From DAOPXV01 sp035352535 (lineage in GTDB: Bacteria; Muiribacteriota; UBA9980): a DNA stretch of 16,316 bases. The notes beneath the pieces were generated by a model, which saw only the letters and a program-made list of their open reading frames with translations, was not told the origin of the DNA and searched no databases. The DNA is taken from NCBI GenBank assembly GCA_964545075.1, contig CAZJFS010000097.1, positions 1 through 16,316 of the forward strand. The letters are read 5' to 3'. The position numbers and the translations under genes were made by a program. Below are positions 7,548 to 14,525 of this stretch, piece after piece (positions within the stretch are counted from its first letter, which is position 1; every line of letters begins with the position of its first letter).

Positions 7548-10316
7548 TTGGAAGAGATCAATCTGGATAAAAGCTATAATCCGAAAAACGTCGAAGACAA
7601 GTGGTACTCGGTCTGGACCGAACGCGATTATTTCAAGGCTAAGACCGGAGAAGGCTTTGATAACGGCAACGCATACACGATAGTGATCCCCCCGCCCAAC
7701 GTGACGGGCATTCTTCACATCGGACACGCTCTGAACGCGACGTTTCAAGATGTAATGATACGATACCATAAAATGCTCGGCATGAACACGCTGTGGCTTC
7801 CGGGCACCGATCACGCGGGAATCGCGACTCAAAACGTCGTCGAAAAAGCGCTGGCTAAGGAGAAAAAAAGAAGGCACGATCTCGGGCGCGAAAAATTCGT
7901 CGAGAAAGTCTGGGAATGGAAGCACGCAACGGGTTCCAACATAATAAACCAGTTGAAAAAAATGGGCGCTTCATGCGACTGGTCGCGCGAGCGCTTCACT
8001 ATGGACGAAGGGCTTTCAACCGCGGTAAGAAAGGTTTTCGTGAGCTTGTATAATGAAGGGCTGATATACCGGGGCAACCGCATCACTAACTGGTGTCCGC
8101 GCTGCACGACCGCGCTTTCGAACGACGAGGTCGAATTCCACGATCTGCCCGGAAAACTCTGGCACATCAAATATCCGATTATAAAAGACGCTTCCAGGAA
8201 AGACCTGCCGGATTATCTGATCGTCGCCACCACGAGACCCGAAACGATGCTCGGCGACACGGCCGTCGCGGTATCTCCGAAGGACGAACGTTATAAGAAT
8301 CTCGTCGGAATGAAGATAATGCTTCCGCTCATGAGCCGCGAGATTCCGATAGTAGCCGACGATTATATAGACATGGCCTTCGGCACCGGCGCCGTAAAAG
8401 TGACGCCATCCCACGACCCGAATGATTTCGAGATCGGAAAGCGCCATAATCTCGAATCGATAACGGTGTTGGACATTCACGGAAAAATCAATGAGAACGC
8501 CCCGGCTTATAAGGGCATGACGCGCTTCGACGCAAGAAAAAAGATCGTCGAAGACCTCGAAGCAATGGGTCTTCTGGTTAAAATTGAAGACCACTCCCAC
8601 GCAGTTGGCCACTGCTATAGATGCGACACGATAATCGAACCTTATCTTTCAACGCAGTGGTTCGTAAACATGAAACCGTTAGCCGAAATGGCTATAGCGG
8701 CCGTACGCGACGGCGAGATAGAGTTCATGCCCAAACGCTGGGAGAAAACTTATTTTCACTGGCTCGAAAACGTACGCGACTGGTGCATTTCAAGACAATT
8801 ATGGTGGGGCCACCGCATACCCGTATGGTTCTGCGAATCATGCGGCCATATCAACGTTTCCGAAACGGACCCGACGAATTGCCAGAAATGCAATTCGGAT
8901 AAGCTCAGGCAGGAAGAGGACGTGCTCGACACATGGTTCTCCTCAGCCCTCTGGCCGTTCTCGACGCTCGGATGGCCCGAAAAAACTGCCGATCTGGAAA
9001 CTTTCTATCCGACATCGGTTTTGATAACCGCCTTCGATATAATTTACCTGTGGGTCGCGCGCATGATAATGATGGGCAAAAAATTCATGGGCAAAGTGCC
9101 TTTTAAAAAAGTTTATTTCACGATGCTCGTGCGCGATGAAAAAGGCGAGAAAATGAGTAAATCCAAGGGCACCGCCATAGATCCGCTGAAGGTTATAAAC
9201 GACTACGGCACCGACGCTCTCAGGTTCACGCTGGCCGCCCTTTCGACGCCGACGGCCGACATCAACCTTTCATATTCGACCATCGAAGGGTATCGCAACT
9301 TCGCCAATAAGATCTGGAACGCGGCGCGTTTTTCACTCATGAACATGACCGGATTCACCGGAAAAACGATAGACGAAATACCCACGCTCGCCGGGCTCGA
9401 ACTCGAGCTGCCCGACAAATATCTGCTCGCGAGATTAGAGGACCTTATAAAGACCGTCCGGCAGAATCTGGACGAATACGACTATTCTCACGCCGCATTC
9501 TCTCTTTACGAATTCATCTGGTCGGAACTTTGCGACTGGTATATCGAAATAGTCAAACCGCGCTTCTACCTCAAAGAGGGCGGAGAAAAATCAAAGCTCG
9601 CCGCGCAGTGCGTTTTAAACTTCGTTTTCGTAGAGACCATGAAACTTCTGCATCCGTTCATGCCCTTCATTTCCGAGGAGATCTTCACGACCTTCCCGAA
9701 GGGAAGCCTCGAAAAAGAATCGCTTATGGTTTCGGAATTTCCGAGCGTTGAAAGCTTTAACGCGGCGGCCGGATTGAACTTCACGAATGAAGACAAAAAC
9801 GATATCTACGCTTCCTTCAAGCTCATGAAAGAGATCATCGTCGCGACGCGCCAGATAAGGGCCGAACTCGGCATATCGCCCGCGGTCCAGATAAAGCCCA
9901 TAATAGTCAGCCCGTCAGGCAAGGTTGAAACCATAATGAAAGACAACCTCCAGTGGATAAAAACCGTTATGCGCGCCGAAGAATTCGATATCAGAACTGC
10001 CATGGCCGGCAAACACAAGGGGATGGCCGTCACTTCCGTAATGGCTGAATTCGCTGGAATGCCGGACGAAGAGCGCAGGATCGACATTTACGTTCCGCTC
10101 GCGGGTTTGATCGATGTCGAAAAAGAAAAAGACCGCCTCAAAAAAGAAATAGCCAAGGCGGACGAGGAATTTGAATTCGTCACTAAAAAGCTCGAAAATA
10201 AAAACTTCATCGAGCGCGCCAACGCCGAAATCGTCGAAAAGGAACGCGCCAAACTTGAAAAATACAGGCAGATAAAGGAAAAACTTCAGGCGACGCTGAA
10301 GTCGTTTGAAGAATAG
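7548..10316 (+). CDS. valS: Valyl-tRNA synthetase
   Basis: Class I aminoacyl-tRNA synthetase that charges tRNA-Val in the cytoplasm and edits mischarged threonine. 922 residues, slightly longer than the usual 870-950 middle range. Visible landmarks: PPPNVTGILHIGHALN with HIGH at residues 57-60; ITNWCPRC and the CP1 editing region from about 180 to 350 (TTRPETMLGDTA); WCISRQLWWGHRIPVW; a four-Cys zinc-like knuckle (CESCGH and CQKC); K535-MSKS; the anticodon-binding helical domain; and a C-terminal coiled-coil arm (LAGLIDVEKEKDRLKKE onward) typical of ValRS. The start is TTG at 7548, with GGAGGG (7535-7540) 7 bases upstream; no better ATG is near. The gene is second in an operon, 2 bases after the small Cys protein and 5 bases before the FapA-family gene. 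Confidence 0.98.
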   Translation: MEEINLDKSYNPKNVEDKWYSVWTERDYFKAKTGEGFDNGNAYTIVIPPPNVTGILHIGHALNATFQDVMIRYHKMLGMNTLWLPGTDHAGIATQNVVEKALAKEKKRRHDLGREKFVEKVWEWKHATGSNIINQLKKMGASCDWSRERFTMDEGLSTAVRKVFVSLYNEGLIYRGNRITNWCPRCTTALSNDEVEFHDLPGKLWHIKYPIIKDASRKDLPDYLIVATTRPETMLGDTAVAVSPKDERYKNLVGMKIMLPLMSREIPIVADDYIDMAFGTGAVKVTPSHDPNDFEIGKRHNLESITVLDIHGKINENAPAYKGMTRFDARKKIVEDLEAMGLLVKIEDHSHAVGHCYRCDTIIEPYLSTQWFVNMKPLAEMAIAAVRDGEIEFMPKRWEKTYFHWLENVRDWCISRQLWWGHRIPVWFCESCGHINVSETDPTNCQKCNSDKLRQEEDVLDTWFSSALWPFSTLGWPEKTADLETFYPTSVLITAFDIIYLWVARMIMMGKKFMGKVPFKKVYFTMLVRDEKGEKMSKSKGTAIDPLKVINDYGTDALRFTLAALSTPTADINLSYSTIEGYRNFANKIWNAARFSLMNMTGFTGKTIDEIPTLAGLELELPDKYLLARLEDLIKTVRQNLDEYDYSHAAFSLYEFIWSELCDWYIEIVKPRFYLKEGGEKSKLAAQCVLNFVFVETMKLLHPFMPFISEEIFTTFPKGSLEKESLMVSEFPSVESFNAAAGLNFTNEDKNDIYASFKLMKEIIVATRQIRAELGISPAVQIKPIIVSPSGKVETIMKDNLQWIKTVMRAEEFDIRTAMAGKHKGMAVTSVMAEFAGMPDEERRIDIYVPLAGLIDVEKEKDRLKKEIAKADEEFEFVTKKLENKNFIERANAEIVEKERAKLEKYRQIKEKLQATLKSFEE

Positions 10317-10321
10317 GATTG

Positions 10322-12187
10322 ATGAATTCTAACCCGACACACCTCGAGATAGAAGCCCAGAACCTTGAAGAAGCCTTGAAAAAAGCTTCGGACAGGGTCG
10401 GGCTTCCCCCTGGAAAAATAAAATACGAATTCATCGACGAAAAGATGCGCGCGGACAGGCCACGCACCGGTCCCGTTAAAATCCGCATCATTAATGAATC
10501 TATTTCAAGGGACGAAGGCCTGACGCGGGAGTCCAAGCTAAACCAGATGCTCAGGGAAGCTCAGGATTTCGCCGAAATAAAGGACGGCTTCTTCAAGCTT
10601 GAAGTTCTGGGCGACAACATTTATCTAACGGTTTTTCAACATAGCGGCAAGGGAAAACAGGTTTCGATAGACGAAATATATAAAAAACTCAACATTCCAA
10701 AATATATGAACATATCTCACGCCGATGTAAAAAAAGCGATGAGCGAACAGTATATCGGAAAACCAGCTATAGTGGCCACTCTAAATCCCGATTACAAGGA
10801 CCTCGACGCGAAAGCGACGCTCGAAGTTTCAAAAGACAAAATGAGCCTTTTTTTAAAGTTCGCCCCTACACGGGGTTTCGGAAATTTTCCAAAGCACGAT
10901 GAAATAGAAAAACTGGCAAAAGGCCAGGGCTTTAATTGTCCGCTCGACAAAGTCGTCATAGAAAACACGATCAAAAACAAGATCTGCAACACTCTTCTTC
11001 TCATAGGCAAGGGCAGCCTGCCTCAGGATGGCATCGATACGCATATCGAATGGAAACTCGAAAGGCTCGCCAATGAAAAAATAGTATATTACAGGCCTGA
11101 CGGATCGGTCGATTTCAAGAAGATCTATCTGATTTCAAACGTCCAGGAAAAACAGGTGATCGGAACCGTCTGCTCCGCCACGGCGGGCGTCCCGGGATAC
11201 GACGTTTACGGCACTCCAATAAAAGCCAGGCCGGGCCGCGACAAAAATATCATTCTCGGCAAAAATATCGCATTCTCGGAAGATGGTAAAAGCGTAATAT
11301 CGCTCATAGCCGGCCAGATCAAATTCGTAAACGGAGTCCCTAACGCGTTTCCGGTCTTCGAAGTCTTCGGCGACGTAAATTACAATGTCGGCAATATCGA
11401 GTTCGCCGGTTCAGTGACCGTGAAAGGCACCGTACTTGACGGCTTTTCAATAAAGGCCGGCGGCAATATCTATGTCGAAAACGCGGTATCCGAAGCAATT
11501 CTCGAAGCCGAGGGGGATATCTACCTGCCGCACGGATTCGTCGGCAAAAACAAAGGGTATCTGAAAGCCGGAAAGAACGTCGTGATAAAATTCGCCGAAG
11601 GCGGAAAAATAGACGCGCAGTGCAGGGTCATCGTAGAACTTGCGATCGTGCATTCAAACGTCACGGCAGGCGAAAAAATAGAAGTTTCCGGAAAACGAGG
11701 GCAGATCATCGGTGGAGAGCTTACCGCGGGCGACGAGATAATCGCCAAATCCATAGGCGCGCCGATGGGAGTTCTGACCAAACTGAACCTCGGATTCGAC
11801 ACGATAGTCATGGAACAGCTTCAGCGTATAAATAACGATATATCTTCTACCGAAAAAGAAATGTTAAAAATAAAGCAGGCATATAACTTTTTAAATTTAA
11901 GCCGCGTACGCGGGGTAAAAAAGATCGAGGGCAATATCGACGAAATGATAGAGCGGATTAAAACTACTCAGACTATGCTTGACACCAAATGGGATTATTT
12001 AAAAAATGAAAAAGAAAAAATACTTAGGGAACTCGCCGCAGGAAGACGCGGAGAGGTTAGAGGAATCAACATAATTTACAGCGGCGTCGTGCTTAACATT
12101 AAAAACGTTAATTATTATGTAAAGAGCGACACCAAAGCTTCGACGCTGCATCTTGAGGATGGAGAAGTAAGGATTTTCCCACTATGA
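10322..12187 (+). CDS. FapA-family (DUF342) polymer-forming beta-helix protein
   Basis: 621 residues. Residues about 5-55 (HLEIEAQNLEEALKKASDRV...) match the Jag-N-like domain at the front of FapA/DUF342 proteins. The middle has the family signature around YRPDGSVDF, TVCSATAGVPGYDVYG and GKNI-SEDG. Residues about 349-495 are Gly-rich short beta turns (GNIEFAGSVTVKG, AGGNIYVENAVSEA, AGEKIEVSGKRGQIIGG) typical of a right-handed beta-helix. A coiled coil (about 505-590) follows. In Vibrio, FapA helps place or assemble the polar flagellum; elsewhere DUF342 roles are unclear, so a flagellar role here is inference, though flagellar genes lie 2.3 kb downstream. ATG at 10322 is preferred over the adjoining TTG at 10319; AGGA at 10315-10318, overlapping the valS stop, is a weak ribosome site. 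It overlaps the next gene by ATGA. Confidence 0.92.
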   Translation: MNSNPTHLEIEAQNLEEALKKASDRVGLPPGKIKYEFIDEKMRADRPRTGPVKIRIINESISRDEGLTRESKLNQMLREAQDFAEIKDGFFKLEVLGDNIYLTVFQHSGKGKQVSIDEIYKKLNIPKYMNISHADVKKAMSEQYIGKPAIVATLNPDYKDLDAKATLEVSKDKMSLFLKFAPTRGFGNFPKHDEIEKLAKGQGFNCPLDKVVIENTIKNKICNTLLLIGKGSLPQDGIDTHIEWKLERLANEKIVYYRPDGSVDFKKIYLISNVQEKQVIGTVCSATAGVPGYDVYGTPIKARPGRDKNIILGKNIAFSEDGKSVISLIAGQIKFVNGVPNAFPVFEVFGDVNYNVGNIEFAGSVTVKGTVLDGFSIKAGGNIYVENAVSEAILEAEGDIYLPHGFVGKNKGYLKAGKNVVIKFAEGGKIDAQCRVIVELAIVHSNVTAGEKIEVSGKRGQIIGGELTAGDEIIAKSIGAPMGVLTKLNLGFDTIVMEQLQRINNDISSTEKEMLKIKQAYNFLNLSRVRGVKKIEGNIDEMIERIKTTQTMLDTKWDYLKNEKEKILRELAAGRRGEVRGINIIYSGVVLNIKNVNYYVKSDTKASTLHLEDGEVRIFPL

Positions 12188-13044
12188 TATTTAAAGGATA
12201 TTCAAAAGCAAAGTACAGCAGCTGGCTCTATTATTCGCCTTATCACACTTTATTGGACGCCGGCGAAGGCATAAACACGATACTCGAAGAAAAAATCGTC
12301 GCCATCAAAAATATACTTTTATCGCACGGCCATACAGACCATTATACCGGACTTATAAATATCTTAATGACGAAATTCGGCCATTATTATTCAACCGGCG
12401 AATTTACGGAGCTTTTTATTTATTACCCCAAGCATGACGTCGCGCTGCAATCTTATATAGACTATATAAAGGCTTTTTATAGCCTGAGCCAGCACGGTGA
12501 GTTCGTTATTCACTGGATACAGGTCGAACCGAATCAACGCTATGAGTTTGCCACGAAACTTTCCACATATCTCGAAACTTTCGGAGTCGAACACACCAGG
12601 GATGTCATCAGCATCGGCTATAATATCGTAGAAAGGCGTAATAAACTAAAACATGAATATCTGGACCTGAAACCGGACGAAGTTAAACGTTTGATAGATG
12701 AAAAGGGACGACAGAACGTTGTTTTCATTGAAAACAAGCGGACTATAACATACTGCGGCGATTCGGTCAACGCTCCAGTCGATAAATTCATGGATACCGA
12801 TACGCTCATACATGAGGCAACTTTCCTGCGCGATGACGACAGGTGCGGCCAGCTTCATTCCACTCTCGGCGAAAGCATAAACATCGCGCTGGAATCGAAA
12901 GCTAAAAAGCTCATCCTTTTTCACATTTCAACCAGATATAAGCAGGACGACATTAAAACGGAAATTGCGAAAATCGAAAAAAATACTGGAAAATTTCCAT
13001 TTACAATTGATTTTATAACACCGGGGAAAATATTCGAAATATAA
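12184..13044 (+). CDS. RNase Z-like metallo-beta-lactamase-fold hydrolase
   Basis: 286 residues. HGHTDH gives ligands H48, H50, D52 and H53; FGVEHTRDVISIGYNI places H137 in the RNase Z-type H...GY context; CGDS gives D193; FHISTRY gives H247. HEATF (H210) and HSTLGES (H225) also match the RNase Z pattern. The full set of seven metal ligands fits a two-zinc tRNase Z, which removes 3' trailers from precursor tRNAs. The N-terminus begins directly in the first beta strands (LLDAGEG), slightly short but complete enough. The start is ATG overlapping the FapA-family stop in ATGA, so translation is coupled. Being in the valS operon fits a tRNA role. Other metallo-beta-lactamase hydrolases are possible; the fold is near certain, the tRNase activity likely. 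Confidence 0.88.
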   Translation: MIFKGYSKAKYSSWLYYSPYHTLLDAGEGINTILEEKIVAIKNILLSHGHTDHYTGLINILMTKFGHYYSTGEFTELFIYYPKHDVALQSYIDYIKAFYSLSQHGEFVIHWIQVEPNQRYEFATKLSTYLETFGVEHTRDVISIGYNIVERRNKLKHEYLDLKPDEVKRLIDEKGRQNVVFIENKRTITYCGDSVNAPVDKFMDTDTLIHEATFLRDDDRCGQLHSTLGESINIALESKAKKLILFHISTRYKQDDIKTEIAKIEKNTGKFPFTIDFITPGKIFEI

Positions 13045-13155
13045 ACGGACCGCACGACCCTTCCAAAAACCCTCAAATTGTAAGAAAAAAATAGCTATCG
13101 CCCAAAATAACGAGCTACATGACTATATTTTGTTTTTTTTATTTTGTTTTAGTGA
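13045..13155 (+). other. Intergenic stretch after the valS operon with a weak terminator candidate
   Basis: TAGCT (13092-13096) pairs with AGCTA (13113-13117), and eight T follow at 13133-13140, about 15 bases after the stem. The distance makes this a poor intrinsic terminator. An upstream A7-ATAG (13085-13094) could instead pair with the CTAT/T-rich stretch at 13123-13140. No gene is visible in this stretch. Confidence 0.3.
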
Positions 13156-13182
13156 TTGAGTAATTTCATCTTTACATATAAT
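13156..13182 (+). promoter_or_regulatory. Probable promoter of the Ala/Lys/Glu-rich exported protein
   Basis: A perfect TATAAT at 13177-13182 with TTGAGT at 13156-13161. The 15-base spacer is shorter than ideal; a 17-base spacing would place a poorer GATTGA as the -35. The start would be near 13189, about 200 bases before the coding start, leaving room for the leader structure described next. Confidence 0.5.
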
Positions 13183-13188
13183 ATCACT

Positions 13189-13341
13189 CATTAGTTTTTA
13201 TCACATATAAGCAAGCGTTTAAAGTATTATAACCAAAAATATTTAATTGTTTCTATTGAAAACAGGGAGGTGTTCGTTTTTATTCAAGGAGAAAACACTT
13301 GGCCTGAAATGGTTTAAGTTACCAGGCTTGGTGCGTTTTTT
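13189..13341 (+). promoter_or_regulatory. Structured 5' leader with possible attenuator, or separate small RNA
   Basis: Two overlapping foldings are possible. Hairpin 1: AGGTGTT (13268-13274) with AACACTT (13294-13300), seven pairs with one G-T, holding an AAGGAG in its loop. Hairpin 2: CACTTGGCCTG (13296-13306) with CAGGCTTGGTG (13323-13333), eight Watson-Crick pairs plus two G-T and one T-T mismatch, followed by CG and six T (13336-13341). They compete for 13296-13300, as expected of a terminator/antiterminator switch. A GGGAGG at 13265-13270 could be a ribosome site for a leader peptide, but no convincing start lies at proper spacing. No known riboswitch motif was recognised. It could equally be a free small RNA of about 150 bases. 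Confidence 0.4.
13296..13341 (+). terminator. Terminator-like hairpin in the leader
   Basis: The 11-pair imperfect stem 13296-13306/13323-13333 ends two bases before a T6 run (13336-13341). It sits 45 bases upstream of a start codon in the same direction, so it would stop transcription before the gene unless overridden. Confidence 0.45.
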
Positions 13342-13386
13342 ATTTTATCAACCGCTAAAATTTTTGAAAGGGGAATGATTCTCGTA

Positions 13387-14328
13387 ATGAAAAAATCACT
13401 ATTAACGTTAGCCGCCATCCTCGCTTTATCATTTACTTTCGGCACAGCTCTGGCACAGCAGAAACCAGCTCCAGCCGAAGAACCCGCAGTTCCCGCAGTA
13501 ACCGAAGAAAAAGCAGCCGAAGCTCCGGCTGAAAAACCGGCGAAAAAGACCACGAAAAAAGCCGTCGCGGCAAAAAAAGTTACCAAGGGCGAAACTCTTA
13601 AAAGTCTTTTAAAGGCTTTTAAAGCTGTTCATTCCGACGTCGTTTTCGCCGAAAAATACACCAACACGAAGGCCGAAGGTTTCGATAAGGCAATGGCTAA
13701 AGCTCTCGCTAACGATCTTATGAAATGGAAAAAACTCAAGATCGAAGTAAAAAAACTCAAAGCCGCTAAATCGCCTAAAGCAGCCAGCAAAGGGAATGCT
13801 TTAAAAGAACTCGAAGAAAGCATACTCGCTAAATACACGGAAAGCGCGGAAGCCGCTAAACCCGAGGAAGCCGTAACGGATGAAGAAAACTCGCCCAAAA
13901 CTGAAAAAGGAAGAGAAATCCTCGAAAAGCTGAAAAACAAACAGATGGCTAAAGACGGCGCGGAAGAAAAAGCAGCCGAAGCTCCGGCTGAAAAGCCCGC
14001 TGAAAAACCTGCCGTTAAAGAAGCTTCAAACATCAGAGTAGAACCCAGCAGAGCTCTCTATAACAGGATCGAGCCGGCCGCCGAAGCTACGACGAAAATA
14101 ACACTGAAGAACCGCGCTAAATCAGTATACGAAGGAACAGTAGTTCCCGTCGAAAACTGGATAACGGTCAATCCGACGACCGTCACTATCGAACCGGGTT
14201 CGAAGATAGACGTTGACGTCACGATAAAAGCGCAGGAAACATCGAAGAGCCGCCTCGAAGGTTCGATCGAACTTCGCACCGAAGGCGAATCATCGAAGAG
14301 AGTTCCCGTAGTAGTCAGAACGAAATAG
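13387..14328 (+). CDS. Exported Ala/Lys/Glu-rich protein with C-terminal beta-sandwich-like domain
   Basis: 313 residues from ATG 13387, chosen because it begins a textbook signal peptide (MKKSLLTLAAILALSF, likely cut after ALA, before QQ). An in-frame ATG at 13375 would add MILV but sits 1 base from the GGGG of AAAGGGG (13367-13373); from 13387 the spacing is 13 bases, rather long. After the signal comes a Pro/Ala/Glu/Lys-rich linker, a helical Lys-rich middle (about residues 60-150), a second acidic/Ala-rich linker repeating EEKAAEAPAEKP, and a C-terminal beta region of about 100 residues (from NIRVEPSRALYNRI). The latter includes ENWITVNPTTVTIEPGSKIDVDV, reminiscent of BACON or other Ig-like domains. 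It is likely periplasmic or surface-exposed; function unknown. It is monocistronic, between a leader hairpin and a strong terminator. Confidence 0.85.
   Translation: MKKSLLTLAAILALSFTFGTALAQQKPAPAEEPAVPAVTEEKAAEAPAEKPAKKTTKKAVAAKKVTKGETLKSLLKAFKAVHSDVVFAEKYTNTKAEGFDKAMAKALANDLMKWKKLKIEVKKLKAAKSPKAASKGNALKELEESILAKYTESAEAAKPEEAVTDEENSPKTEKGREILEKLKNKQMAKDGAEEKAAEAPAEKPAEKPAVKEASNIRVEPSRALYNRIEPAAEATTKITLKNRAKSVYEGTVVPVENWITVNPTTVTIEPGSKIDVDVTIKAQETSKSRLEGSIELRTEGESSKRVPVVVRTK
13504..13535 (+). repeat. Intragenic direct repeat, copy 1
   Basis: These 32 bases are repeated exactly at 13963-13994, 459 bases (153 codons) downstream and in frame. Both copies encode EEKAAEAPAEK in the linkers flanking the helical middle of the exported protein. 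Identity at every base, including third positions, suggests recent duplication or gene conversion. Confidence 0.9.
13963..13994 (+). repeat. Intragenic direct repeat, copy 2
   Basis: Exact second copy of 13504-13535. It is followed by further AEKPAEKP residues leading into the C-terminal beta domain. Recombination between the copies would delete the helical middle in frame. Confidence 0.9.
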
Positions 14329-14350
14329 TTTTTTTTAATCATATATCTTT

Positions 14351-14382
14351 AACGGGACGGACGCAAGTCCGTCCCGTTTTTT
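14351..14382 (+). terminator. Strong intrinsic terminator
   Basis: AACGGGACGGAC (14351-14362), a GCAA loop, then GTCCGTCCCGTT (14367-14378): a perfect 12-pair stem running into six T (14377-14382). It lies 22 bases after the stop of the exported protein gene. A leading A-rich flank is absent, so it acts mainly on the plus strand. Confidence 0.95.
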
Positions 14383-14393
14383 ATTTGATCAGC

Positions 14394-14399
14394 TATAAT
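14394..14399 (+). promoter_or_regulatory. Possible -10 element before the structured element and flgA
   Basis: A perfect TATAAT lies 12 bases after the terminator T run. No recognisable -35 is found 16-18 bases upstream, because that stretch is the terminator stem, and there is no TG extension. If used, transcription would start near 14405, right at the GC-rich structured element. flgA needs some promoter here because of the strong upstream terminator. Confidence 0.4.
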
Positions 14400-14404
14400 A
14401 AAGT

Positions 14405-14484
14405 CCCGACGGGCACGGAGGCCCTAGTGTCGCTGGAGCCAAGGCCGCTTGTGAGCGTCAGATGGCGAGAAGCGGCTTTTTTTT
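14405..14484 (+). ncRNA. Structured RNA candidate ending in a terminator, upstream of flgA
   Basis: A GC-rich block in AT-rich DNA folds into two domains. Domain 1: CGACGGGC (14407-14414) pairs as GGGC with GCCC (14421-14424) and CGAC with GTCG (14429-14432), leaving TAGT bulged and ACGGAG in the loop. Domain 2: GCCGCTT (14444-14450) with AAGCGGC (14470-14476), containing a small CGTC-AGAT-GGCG hairpin, followed by eight T (14477-14484), an intrinsic terminator. It ends 41 bases before the flgA ATG, in the same direction. It may be a regulatory leader for flgA-flgH or a free small RNA of about 80 bases. I could not match it to a known riboswitch consensus, including c-di-GMP classes, from memory. 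Confidence 0.45.
14444..14484 (+). terminator. Intrinsic terminator hairpin before flgA
   Basis: A seven-pair GCCGCTT/AAGCGGC stem (14444-14450/14470-14476) directly followed by eight T. The loop is 19 bases but can fold further. The stem and T run are convincing in themselves; which transcript they end is unclear because the previous gene already has a stronger terminator 60 bases before. Confidence 0.75.
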
Positions 14485-14513
14485 ATTGATTAAACCGGCG
14501 GGGCACATTATCC

Positions 14514-14525
14514 GATATTAATATC
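14514..14525. promoter_or_regulatory. Perfect palindrome abutting the flgA start codon
   Basis: GATATTAATATC is a perfect 12-base inverted repeat ending immediately before the ATG at 14526. The region has no Shine-Dalgarno sequence. It could be a binding site for a dimeric regulator, or chance in AT-rich DNA. Confidence 0.35.

Noticed and set aside
7254..7925. A 223-codon open frame on the minus strand
   Set aside because: It covers the small Cys-motif gene and the start of valS, both well supported on the plus strand. It has no ribosome site or recognisable domain.
8016..8612. A 198-codon open frame on the minus strand
   Set aside because: It lies wholly within valS and is a codon-pattern shadow without a ribosome site or family motifs.
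13270..13317. A 15-codon frame starting at GTG in the leader, as a possible attenuator peptide
   Set aside because: The GGGAGG directly overlaps the GTG, leaving no spacing, and the residues show no run of a single amino acid that would suggest translational attenuation.
14405..14484. The structured element as a known c-di-GMP, fluoride or other riboswitch
   Set aside because: None of the conserved core sequences of those classes that I remember appear; naming a class would be unsupported.
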